NCBI GenBank assembly: GCA_937898825.1
Contig: CALEIX010000178.1
Span: 1 to 32,831 of the forward strand
Origin: an uncultured Elusimicrobia bacterium
GTDB lineage: Bacteria; Elusimicrobiota; Elusimicrobia; Elusimicrobiales; UBA9959
Direction: 5' to 3'
Length of the DNA stretch: 32,831 nucleotides
How positions within the stretch are numbered: the first letter of the stretch is position 1; each line of letters opens with the position of its first letter. Under the pieces are notes generated by a model. That model worked only from the letters and a program-made list of their open reading frames with translations, made no database searches and was not told where the DNA came from. Both the position numbers and the translations under genes were made by a program. This document shows positions 1 to 7,133 of this stretch, in pieces.

Positions 1-115
1 TTAGAGATAGGGCGCATATGCGCCCACGCCCACAGCTACAACCTTTTACAAATACATCCGCCATTTTCCTCTTTTCGACATCTTTTAGATAAAATTTTAG
101 CCCGTGTATCTCTAA
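1..115. repeat. Inverted-repeat element at window edge
   Basis: TTAGAGATA (1-9) is repeated inverted as TATCTCTAA (107-115). Inside lies a perfect 16-bp palindrome, GGGCGCATATGCGCCC (10-25). A small hairpin CCCGT/ACGGG (101-105 with 115-119) overlaps the right arm. The arrangement resembles a small non-coding mobile or repeat unit, but the window edge may cut it and no second copy is present. No convincing gene is seen: the minus strand has only an 11-codon ORF from a start near 82. Confidence 0.4.
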
Positions 116-412
116 CGGGGCGGCTACATTACTGTTTTTTCTCTTCACTCCTCACTTTTTACTCTTTATCCTTTCCTGCTGCCCGTCCAGCCGTGTCCAT
201 CTGTCTATCCGTCTAGCCGTCTAACCGCCCAGCCGTCCAGCTGTCCAGCCGCTATTTTGGCAGAGCCCTGTCCGCCGTTCGTTTGGCGGATGCGCTCTGC
301 AGCTACAACTGACTCCCGACTTCCGACTTACAACTTGTGCTCCTGTGTTCCTGTGCTCTTGTGATCTGTAACTTGCGACTTGTGCCTTGTAAACAGACCT
401 TTCCAGCAGACC
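116..412. other. Non-coding intergenic region with degenerate micro-repeats
   Basis: No coding frame is convincing. Three blocks of approximate short repeats are visible. A pyrimidine-rich block (about 138-178) repeats CTCAC/TTTAC/TCTTT words. A block at about 181-250 repeats 8-9 bp units of the type CCGTCYAGC. A block at about 305-392 repeats words such as ACTTG, CCTGTG and CTTGTG. A 41-nt imperfect hairpin lies at 260-300, with arms GCAGAGC (260-266) and GCTCTGC (294-300), and inner arms TCCGCC and GGCGGA. No U-tract follows it on either strand, so it is not a canonical terminator for the minus-strand operon ending at 413. Confidence 0.5.
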
Positions 413-1645
413 TTATTTAATTTCCGCTATATATTTTTTAAGAGCAGAACAGAAAATGTCAATATCCTCTTCTTTGCTGTATATGTAAAAGGAAAGCCGG
501 CCAATAGATTTGATTCCGGAATTCAGTGCGGTTAAATCCGCGCAATGTCTTCCGGTTCTTATTGCAATAAAATGCTCGTTTGAATAATTATTCAAATAGA
601 TATTAAAGTCCTCCAGAGAAAAATTTTTTTCTACCGGAGTAAAGGAAAGTATAGAACCTTTCTGCAGTTGTTCCAGATCTCCGATTATCCTGATTTCCCC
701 AAAGAGAGAAATTTTTTTATAAGCATACTTTATTACTCTGGCTATTTGTTCCCTTATTTTCTTAAAGCCAATTTTTTCTAGAACACGGAAGGATTCCGCC
801 AGTGCCACGGCCCCGGCGTAATTCTGTATGCCCGCTTCAAATGAAACGTTTCCGTCTATATATTCACAATAATATTTCCGGCCTCTTTTATAAATCTCCT
901 TCACTATGCCGCCTCCGACCTTAGCCCTGGCAAGCTCGGATAAAAGATCGCTCCTCACGTACAAAACTCCGGTTCCGTACGGCGCCCCCATCTTATGCCC
1001 GGAAAAAGCGGCAAAGTCGGTATTTATTCCTCTCATATCTTCCCTGTGACTGGGTATATACTGCGCCTCGTCCACAAAGACCTTAGCGCCGAAATCATGT
1101 GCCACATCTATGAATTTTTCCACATCAATGCTCGAACCGAAGACATTGCTCGCCCTTGTAATACACACAAGCGCGACTTTTTTGTTTATCATTTTCTTAA
1201 AAATTTCAAAATTCGGCAGACACCCTTTAAGCGGAATTATTCTCAATTTAACCCTTCCCGCGTTCTCAAGCTTAAGGAACGGAAGAAAAACACTGTTGTG
1301 TTCAAGGGGGGACAACAATACCTCTTTTCTTTCCCCGGAAAAAACGAATGCAGAGGCAAGTATATTAACTGCCTCGGTAGTTCCGCTTGTGAATATTATT
1401 TCTTCCGGGAAAGCGCCTATGCTTTGCGCTACGCAATTTCTGGCCTCTTCGTATTTTTGCCCGGCTTCCTGAGACAGGATATGAACGGATCTTTTGCCCG
1501 CGCAACCGCCGAAGTTCGCCAAAAACTTTCGTTCAGCACTGATAGAGGACGCCATCTTAAGAGCAGAGCAGGCGCTGTCAATGTAAATCATTTTTTTCCC
1601 GCGAAACCTTCTATTTAATGCAGGAAACTCTTTTTCTATATTCAT
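413..1645 (-). CDS. Class V aminotransferase, cysteine desulfurase (SufS/NifS-type)
   Basis: A 410-residue PLP enzyme of fold type I. Visible motifs are SGTTEAVN near residue 87, His116 in LEHN, Asp192/Gln195 in the VDEAQ strand, the Schiff-base lysine K218 in SGHKMGAPYGTG, and a candidate catalytic Cys368 in RTGRHCAD, the usual place for the persulfide Cys of group II desulfurases. It would take sulfur from cysteine and leave alanine. The ATG directly follows the TGA of the preceding radical SAM gene with no gap, and it is the last gene of the operon. Inference: it serves Fe-S assembly for the many radical SAM enzymes, or is itself a tailoring enzyme. No SufE/SufU/IscU scaffold gene is present in the window. 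A selenocysteine lyase-like or other class V activity cannot be excluded. Confidence 0.85.
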   Translation of the reverse strand: MNIEKEFPALNRRFRGKKMIYIDSACSALKMASSISAERKFLANFGGCAGKRSVHILSQEAGQKYEEARNCVAQSIGAFPEEIIFTSGTTEAVNILASAFVFSGERKEVLLSPLEHNSVFLPFLKLENAGRVKLRIIPLKGCLPNFEIFKKMINKKVALVCITRASNVFGSSIDVEKFIDVAHDFGAKVFVDEAQYIPSHREDMRGINTDFAAFSGHKMGAPYGTGVLYVRSDLLSELARAKVGGGIVKEIYKRGRKYYCEYIDGNVSFEAGIQNYAGAVALAESFRVLEKIGFKKIREQIARVIKYAYKKISLFGEIRIIGDLEQLQKGSILSFTPVEKNFSLEDFNIYLNNYSNEHFIAIRTGRHCADLTALNSGIKSIGRLSFYIYSKEEDIDIFCSALKKYIAEIK

Positions 1646-2488
1646 TCAAAAAACCTTGTGAATTTTAAGATAATCTTTTCTGGGTCCATAACAGATATTA
1701 GCATATTTGCATTTAAAGCATTTTTTAACGTACGTTTTTTCTCTCTCCTGAGGTCCGGGAATCTTTAATTTCATTTTTGCAATATCCACATGATAACCAT
1801 AGTACCTGCCGAGCATACACGGTGGAATATGGTCTATTTCAAACTCAACTCCGCTTCTTTCAAGAATATAACAGGCTTTTGAAAGAAAACCGGAAACCGA
1901 AGAATATTTTGGAACTATTTTTCTGGTTCGGGCTTTTCCCATAGCCTTAACGAAGCTAAACTGAACCCAGCCAACCCGAGGGCCCATCTTTTCCTTCACA
2001 AACCTGGCAAAACTCGGCAAATACCTGTAATTTAATTCGCATATTATATGGGTTATCCTAACTGCAACTTCCAATTTAAGCAAAAGATTTACGCCGCTAA
2101 TTTTCCTGTAAAAAAAGTCCCTCTGCGTTATTTTCCTGTCAAGTTTCGGATTTGCGGCTGAAATATTCACATTGAAATAGCCACCACTTGCTTTGACGAT
2201 TCTTGCAATTTTTTTCAATGCCCCGGCATCGTATCCTTCAATTAAAGAAGCGTTTGTCTGAATCTCCACCTTTTTCTTATTTTTAAGACAGCACAGCAGT
2301 ATTTCAAGCAGAACCGCCGGTTTCGCCAAAAACGGTTCTCCTCCGGAAATCTGAACAAGTTTTTCCTTTGACCTCTTAATATCGTCAAAAATAGACGTGA
2401 CTTCGATTTTTCCCCTCTGCCGCTCCGGTTCAAAAGAACAAAAAACGCAGCTTTGATTGCACCTATTTTCAATTTTTATCAAACTCAT
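1646..2488 (-). CDS. Radical SAM protein, HxsC-like with four-Cys C-terminus
   Basis: This 280-residue protein has the radical SAM cluster motif C10-x3-C14-x2-C17 close to the N-terminus, then SGGEP (the SAM-binding GGEP motif) and a TNASL strand. The C-terminus carries PPC followed by C-x2-C-x5-C-x-G (KKCFKCKYANICYG), a twitch-like auxiliary Fe-S cluster pattern shared with at least five other proteins of this operon. That pattern fits HxsC-type maturases of the His-Xaa-Ser system; assignment to the family is by pattern, not by search. It is a short version, with the start only nine residues before the first Cys. It directly abuts the desulfurase downstream (TGA then ATG). A small open frame lies upstream at 2469-2579. 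Confidence 0.85.
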   Translation of the reverse strand: MSLIKIENRCNQSCVFCSFEPERQRGKIEVTSIFDDIKRSKEKLVQISGGEPFLAKPAVLLEILLCCLKNKKKVEIQTNASLIEGYDAGALKKIARIVKASGGYFNVNISAANPKLDRKITQRDFFYRKISGVNLLLKLEVAVRITHIICELNYRYLPSFARFVKEKMGPRVGWVQFSFVKAMGKARTRKIVPKYSSVSGFLSKACYILERSGVEFEIDHIPPCMLGRYYGYHVDIAKMKLKIPGPQEREKTYVKKCFKCKYANICYGPRKDYLKIHKVF

Positions 2489-2579
2489 TTCTCAATTTTG
2501 ACTCCATGAGTTTTTTGCTCAAAGGTATCCTCAACGCCCAACCTGATTTAAAAACGCTCACCTTTTTTTCATACACCAT
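2469..2579 (-). CDS. Possible 36-residue ORF with AbrB/VapB-like motif
   Basis: An ATG at 2579 opens 36 codons ending at a TGA inside the next gene (20-nt overlap with the radical SAM start at 2488). The peptide contains VFKSGWALRIP, which resembles the VFKSGNSxALRIP core of AbrB/MazE/VapB-type antitoxin N-termini but lacks the usual Asn-Ser. Its ribosome site is weak. It is in the same frame as the orphan frame at 2598-2834, separated from it by TGA TAA. It could be an antitoxin fragment, an unrecognised small peptide, or chance. Confidence 0.3.
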   Translation of the reverse strand: MVYEKKVSVFKSGWALRIPLSKKLMESKLRNEFDKN

Positions 2580-2597
2580 TTGCGCTTGCCTGTCTTA

Positions 2598-2834
2598 TCA
2601 CCGCCTTTTCTTCTTGCCAGGCGGCAGGGTTATCTCAAACTTTTCCCAACCGGGAAGATAAACAACCTTGCGCACTTCCCTTCGCGCAAAATCCTCACTC
2701 AAGGGTTCAAAATAAACCTGCATAAAACCCTCATCCCTTTCACCAAAAAGACCGGAGAAGACTGGTTTATAAATATGAATTTTATAGTCGCCATTGACAA
2801 TTATTCTATCTAACCTGCCACCGGTAAAGTGCGC
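2598..2834 (-). pseudogene. Orphan 78-codon frame continuing the upstream radical SAM gene past its TGA
   Basis: Immediately after the TGA stop (2837-2835) of the radical SAM gene, the same reading frame stays open for 78 codons to a TGA at 2600-2598. The conceptual product runs AHFTGGRLDRIIVNGDYKIH and on to TLPPGKKKRR. It looks protein-like, with alternating hydrophobic and charged residues and few low-complexity stretches. It has no plausible start codon of its own near the front; the first ATG is about halfway along. A TGG-to-TGA change would restore a 470-residue protein reading FWRIKWAHFTGG. It is either the detached C-terminus of an interrupted gene, a UGA read-through or recoding event, an assembly error, or a random open frame. 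Confidence 0.5.
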
Positions 2835-4013
2835 TCATTTGATCCTCCAGAAATACTTGCCTTTTTTAAAAAATTTCTCGACCCTGTTCTTTCTGATGAG
2901 ACTTTCTCCCGCGTTTATTACCGCGTTCCCATCCGAACAGTCACGACAAAGCGTAATTCCTCCGGCGATTTTCAGAACCTCTTTTGTGGAAGCGGGAGAT
3001 TGGATTCTAAGCACCTCAAGAAGGCACCTTTCATTATCGGAAAGGAATACTTCCTTTATTGGTTTTCCGGGAGTCTTGAATGTCTCTTTAACGGGATTAA
3101 ACCCTTCCTCACCGAATACTTGCAGATAATTAAAATCCACTCCCCCGCACCTGGCGAAATAAGCGCATTCAAAACATGCCTTGACTCTTTTTTTGTTTTC
3201 ATTCGAGCTCAAGTCAAGATCAGTTTTTATTCCCTCCGGATCTGTCACAAGGGTATTAAACCGGTCAAGACCTATGGAAAGCGATTCCCTTCCTCTGATA
3301 AAACAGGGAGGCACATTCAAAAAAAGAATCTCATTTGAAAGCCCTACCCTCTCCATTAAGTTTATTGAGTCTCTAAAGTATTTCTGGACGTCCGGAAGAG
3401 AGATCTTAAGTTTATCACTGTTTTTTTTCATATTTCCAATATAAAGAGGATATATAATCACAAAATTGCTTATGCCGTTTTTAAGAAAGAAATGGATTAT
3501 TTCCGGCAGGCGATTGTAATTATAGCGATTTACCAGTATATTTGTTCCTAACCTGATTTTCCATATTTTAAGATTTTCAAGTCCCCGCATCGCTTGTTTC
3601 CAGGCTCCTTTGTAAACGAGTAATTTATCGTGCACCTCGGCATTATCGCTTAAAAAACTAAACTTGCAAAAAGTCAGACCCGCCCTAACCAGCCTTTCGC
3701 AGAATTTCCCGCTTGAAAGCAAAATTCCATTTGTCTGGATTCTAATAAAACCAAAACCCACTTTTTTTGCCAGGGAAATTATTTTAACTATATCGGGTCT
3801 CAAAAGCGGCTCGCCTCCAGTAAAGCCAATTCTTCTATATCCCGCGGCGTAAGCGCGGTATATGTTTTCTGCTATTGACTCAAAAGAGGCGTTCAACCTC
3901 TTGTCAAATGAACCCTGAGAGCAAAATAAACATCTTGCATTGCAATTGTAATTAAGGATTATCTCATAGCACTTGAGGTTTTCCTTTCTTTCACCAGGTG
4001 TTTTCTTTTTCAT
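2835..4013 (-). CDS. Radical SAM protein, HxsC-like, with winged-helix-like C-terminal extension
   Basis: The chosen ATG at 4013 overlaps the upstream TGA as ATGA; an upstream start at 4076 would overlap the previous gene by 67 nt. This gives 392 residues. The radical SAM motif is C24-x3-C28-x2-C31, followed by TGGEPLL. The four-Cys C-terminal pattern (VPPC, then C-x2-C-x5-C-G in KACFECAYFARCGG) marks the HxsC-like group. Unlike its relatives it continues for about 80 residues after that motif, with a helix-rich segment (SDNERCLLEVLRIQSP... LIRKNRVEKFFKKGKYFWRIK) that looks like a winged-helix or RRE-like domain, possibly for peptide binding. The frame stays open past the stop (see 2598-2834), so this protein may be truncated. 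Confidence 0.82.
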   Translation of the reverse strand: MKKKTPGERKENLKCYEIILNYNCNARCLFCSQGSFDKRLNASFESIAENIYRAYAAGYRRIGFTGGEPLLRPDIVKIISLAKKVGFGFIRIQTNGILLSSGKFCERLVRAGLTFCKFSFLSDNAEVHDKLLVYKGAWKQAMRGLENLKIWKIRLGTNILVNRYNYNRLPEIIHFFLKNGISNFVIIYPLYIGNMKKNSDKLKISLPDVQKYFRDSINLMERVGLSNEILFLNVPPCFIRGRESLSIGLDRFNTLVTDPEGIKTDLDLSSNENKKRVKACFECAYFARCGGVDFNYLQVFGEEGFNPVKETFKTPGKPIKEVFLSDNERCLLEVLRIQSPASTKEVLKIAGGITLCRDCSDGNAVINAGESLIRKNRVEKFFKKGKYFWRIK

Positions 4014-5050
4014 TGGCAGGTTAACCCCCGGTTTTTTCGCAATTCGATATTGTGAACTTCGCAAAACGCCCTGCATGTTATTGCGCTTTTTATAAGAGAC
4101 ATGTATTCTTTTCTCATAACTTTGGCCAGTTTTTTGTGGGACGCAATGGCGCTGCGCAACCTTTCACCGCTTAACTTCATACAATAATGGAAATAAGCGA
4201 AGGCCCCGGCGGAACACAACAAGCTTCTCACCCCGGCTCCATACCTTCGAGCAACAGAAAAAAAAGAGTGCCTTTTTTCCGCGTCAATCCGTAAACTAAG
4301 AAATTTTTTCATACCCGTTTTATCTGCGGAAACGGCTTTATCACAAGGAATAAAATGCCCGCTGGGAAGCAGAATAATATTCGGGCAATAACGAGGATTA
4401 TAATCCTTGTCGAGGCATTCAAAAATCAGCTCGTATACATTTCCCATCTCATATACTTTGCCCCCGCCTCTGATAATTTCAAAATACCACTTTCTGATTT
4501 TCATCATTTCCCGCTGAATAATCCTGATGTCGGCATCGGGCCATATTTCTGTTATGTCAGGAGTCCACATAATATGCCTGAAGCCGAAATTGTATATCTC
4601 TTTCACGAGTCTTGAAACCTCGCCTATTTTCTCCCTGGTTGCCACAAACGAAGCTGTGGCTCCACGCCTGGCAGATTCCCTGAAAATTTTTCTTATCTCC
4701 TTCACTTCAAAAAAATTAAATTGATTGAGACTTAAAACAATCTTGATTCTTTTATCCTGTGCAAAAGCGGCAAAATCCTTCGTCAATTTCATTCCGTTGG
4801 TAAAGATATGAATCGGACAACTGCTTTTGCGTCGTACATGTTGCACAATAGAGACAAGAAGTTTTTTATGAAGTAGCGGCTCGCCGCCCAGGAAAGTTAT
4901 TTTGGCATCTCTGCCGTAAAGTTCCAAAAATCTATTAACCGCATAGAGCGCACTTTTCCTGCTCAGAACAACAGAGGTCCCGGAATTTCTAATATAACAG
5001 TACGGACATCTTAAATTGCAGATATAACTCATATAAATGACAAGATTCAT
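4010..5050 (-). CDS. Radical SAM protein with SPASM-like C-terminus
   Basis: A 346-residue enzyme with C11-x3-C15-x2-C18 (ICNLRCPYCY), LGGEPLL and an IFTNG strand. The C-terminal half has the SPASM-type pattern C-P-x-I-x-L-L-P-S-G-x-F-I-P-C-D, then several more Cys (SLLCSAG, HYCMKL, TCRAFC). It therefore belongs to a different subgroup from the four-Cys HxsC-like enzymes around it and resembles peptide-modifying SPASM proteins such as sactipeptide or quinohemoprotein maturases. It overlaps both neighbours by 4 nt (ATGA), so translation is coupled. The substrate is unknown; by context it is the His-Xaa-Ser peptide or a partner. Confidence 0.82.
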   Translation of the reverse strand: MNLVIYMSYICNLRCPYCYIRNSGTSVVLSRKSALYAVNRFLELYGRDAKITFLGGEPLLHKKLLVSIVQHVRRKSSCPIHIFTNGMKLTKDFAAFAQDKRIKIVLSLNQFNFFEVKEIRKIFRESARRGATASFVATREKIGEVSRLVKEIYNFGFRHIMWTPDITEIWPDADIRIIQREMMKIRKWYFEIIRGGGKVYEMGNVYELIFECLDKDYNPRYCPNIILLPSGHFIPCDKAVSADKTGMKKFLSLRIDAEKRHSFFSVARRYGAGVRSLLCSAGAFAYFHYCMKLSGERLRSAIASHKKLAKVMRKEYMSLIKSAITCRAFCEVHNIELRKNRGLTCQ

Positions 5051-5973
5051 TTTATTGCCTTAAGTTCTCCGTCCCCGTAATGTTTAAGATACTCCGTCCA
5101 TATTCCCTCGCAGATATTGAAAAGGCGACAGCCGAAACATCTAGGCGTTTTCCTTCTTGAAACCATCTGCCTTGAAATCACCGCATCTGTATTTTTGAAA
5201 TCAGGCGCCCAGTGTTGCGTAAAAAACAGCACTCTTTCATTTATATCGCTTATATGGCTTAAATGGCGGTGGAAATAACACAGCGGCACATATCTCACCT
5301 TCCAACGAGGAAAACCGTTTCTATCTCCCACATTAAGGACCTTTCTCATATATAGCGCACATTCGGAAATTTTCGGCACCAGATTTTCAAAACAATCATG
5401 CGCTCCGCCATACGTCGGGTCAACAAAGATAAATTCCACATTTTTAATTCCATACTTTATGTAAAGACGACCTATTTCAGGAAGGTAGCGCATATTGCTT
5501 TTTACAACAGTAGTGTTTCCGTTTATATTCTTAAATCCTAACTTTCTCAAATTCTCTATGCCTTTGACCAATTCGGAGAAACTGCCCGGAACCCGCGTAA
5601 GACGATCGTGAACTTCGCAGTTGTGCCCGTGGATGGAAAAAATGATTCCGTCTATGCCGGCTTCCACTATCTGGCGGGCAAATCTTATATCTGAAAAAAT
5701 CCTGCCGTTAGTCGAGGTTAAAACTTCATTTATACCCAACTTTTTGGCCGTTCTTACCACGCAGGCAAAATCCCTTCTTATCGTAGACTCCCCCCCTATG
5801 ATTTCCACTATATCGGCTTTTTCTTTCTTCGCCTTGTAAAGTTCCCTCACTATCTCGGAAGTGGTTTTTTCCGGAAAATCCCTTTTCCTGGAATCAATGC
5901 AAAAAACGCACTTATTGTTGCATTTATATCCGGTGAATATCACTATCTTTTTCAATCTCGTTGGAGCATTCAT
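5047..5973 (-). CDS. Radical SAM protein, HxsC-like with four-Cys C-terminus
   Basis: This 308-residue enzyme has C18-x3-C22-x2-C25 (YKCNNKCVFC) and then IGGES instead of the usual GGEP, a Pro-to-Ser change also seen in the HxsB at 8034-9497. SIHGHNCEVHDRLT is conserved with the enzymes at 7130, 11768 and 15189. The C-terminus has VPLC plus C-x2-C-x5-C-x-G (PRCFGCRLFNICEG). It is coupled by ATGA overlaps to the protease-like gene upstream (5970) and the SPASM enzyme downstream. Proposed role: a maturase of the His-Xaa-Ser system. Assignment rests on motif pattern and context. Confidence 0.82.
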   Translation of the reverse strand: MNAPTRLKKIVIFTGYKCNNKCVFCIDSRKRDFPEKTTSEIVRELYKAKKEKADIVEIIGGESTIRRDFACVVRTAKKLGINEVLTSTNGRIFSDIRFARQIVEAGIDGIIFSIHGHNCEVHDRLTRVPGSFSELVKGIENLRKLGFKNINGNTTVVKSNMRYLPEIGRLYIKYGIKNVEFIFVDPTYGGAHDCFENLVPKISECALYMRKVLNVGDRNGFPRWKVRYVPLCYFHRHLSHISDINERVLFFTQHWAPDFKNTDAVISRQMVSRRKTPRCFGCRLFNICEGIWTEYLKHYGDGELKAIK

Positions 5974-7133
5974 AAAATTCCAGTAAGACGAAGAATATCT
6001 TTATTAAAAAGCAACATCAGCAAAACGCCGGCGAATATCCACAACGCAAAGGGTCTGCCCTTTATCACTTCTATCTTTGGGTCCTTGACATTAAGCCGTG
6101 AAAGCCAGTCTTTGAGCAAATCAATATGCTCCTTGCAAAAGCCATCCCTGAAAACATCGTCAAACGCGCCTTGAAAAACCGGGTTCTGCTTCAATAAAAG
6201 AAGTGTGGAAGTTGAAGGTATCATACCAGGCCCTAGTTCGTCCTTTCCCACGAAATAGGCGTCTTTTTTCTCCATTATAAACTCTATCATAAACCTTCCG
6301 ACAAAAAGAATGACGCTAAACTTAAAGACGTTTACGACAGCACCTGTTAAATAATTTAAAAGACGGTATGGAAAGAAGAAGTATCCACATATGAAATAGA
6401 TTAAATAAACAATACCGGAAAAGTAAAGCCATTTACGGCTTCTGAAAATTCCACCTATTCTGTCCCACAGAAAGAACAAGAAAAAAAATATTAAATCCGT
6501 CCTCTTCATAACATGTTCCAGGAAGCCCTTAAATTCCATCACGAAAATCTGATGAAATAGAAACAACATGGAAAGATTGACCGCGCAGGCCAAAAACGCA
6601 AATCTTTTTTTTCCGCCGGCCCTGGCAAGGGCAGTGAACCTCTCCTTTATTCCATTCCATTCCTCGCTAAAAAAATCCGACGGTCCAACGCGATTTATTC
6701 CTTCAGAAATATAATTGATAACGGCATAAACAGACGCCACCACAAATATATTTATCAAAACGCTTAAAAACAGGTAGCCGGGAAAAGTTTTAATAAAAGG
6801 ATTTATCAGCGGGAGTGATAACGAGCACAATATGAAAAATTTAGCATCCCCTGCCGGCCAAATCTCTCCGTACCACAAAACAACAGCGGCAATCACCGTC
6901 AGGGCAAAATGCTGAAGGAAAAGAACATAGAAAATCGGGTTCAGAAAATCCGAAACTCTGCCGTTTAAGCCGAGATAGGTGTTGACGCCTGACAGAAGCA
7001 TGGCGGCTATAAAAATCCTGGCTCCAAGCACCGTTCTTTTGTTAAATATTTTCCTGAATTCAAAATCCTCCTTGACCACGGCTACACACCATCCCAGAAA
7101 AAAAATCAAATAAGTCAGGGATATATATTTCAC
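5970..7133 (-). CDS. A24 prepilin-peptidase-like membrane aspartyl protease
   Basis: A 387-residue multi-pass membrane protein with about eight or nine hydrophobic segments. Two features fit the type IV prepilin peptidase (A24, TadV/CpaA) domain in the first 130 residues: Asp23 in KEDFEFRKIFN after the first membrane segment (D-x5-I-x-N, as in the family), and Asp96 in WPAGDAKFF (the GDxK motif). The remaining 250 residues do not match the standard peptidase: more membrane helices, then a soluble segment (about 285-360) and a last helix. It overlaps the radical SAM genes on both sides by 4 nt, so it belongs to this operon and not to a pilus cluster; no pilus genes are in the window. Inference: it cleaves the leader or membrane anchor of HxsA or another hxs product. 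Confidence 0.72.
   Translation of the reverse strand: MKYISLTYLIFFLGWCVAVVKEDFEFRKIFNKRTVLGARIFIAAMLLSGVNTYLGLNGRVSDFLNPIFYVLFLQHFALTVIAAVVLWYGEIWPAGDAKFFILCSLSLPLINPFIKTFPGYLFLSVLINIFVVASVYAVINYISEGINRVGPSDFFSEEWNGIKERFTALARAGGKKRFAFLACAVNLSMLFLFHQIFVMEFKGFLEHVMKRTDLIFFFLFFLWDRIGGIFRSRKWLYFSGIVYLIYFICGYFFFPYRLLNYLTGAVVNVFKFSVILFVGRFMIEFIMEKKDAYFVGKDELGPGMIPSTSTLLLLKQNPVFQGAFDDVFRDGFCKEHIDLLKDWLSRLNVKDPKIEVIKGRPFALWIFAGVLLMLLFNKDILRLTGIL

Noticed and set aside
260-300. 41-nt hairpin as terminator of the large operon
   Set aside because: Neither strand has a run of T/U after the stem, and it lies more than 100 nt beyond the last stop.
995-1618. Plus-strand 207-codon frame opposite the desulfurase
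   Set aside because: It is an antisense shadow of a strongly conserved coding gene and has no family features.
2835-4013. UGA as a sense codon throughout the genome
   Set aside because: Many genes here end in TGA within coupled ATGA junctions, so TGA is a real stop.
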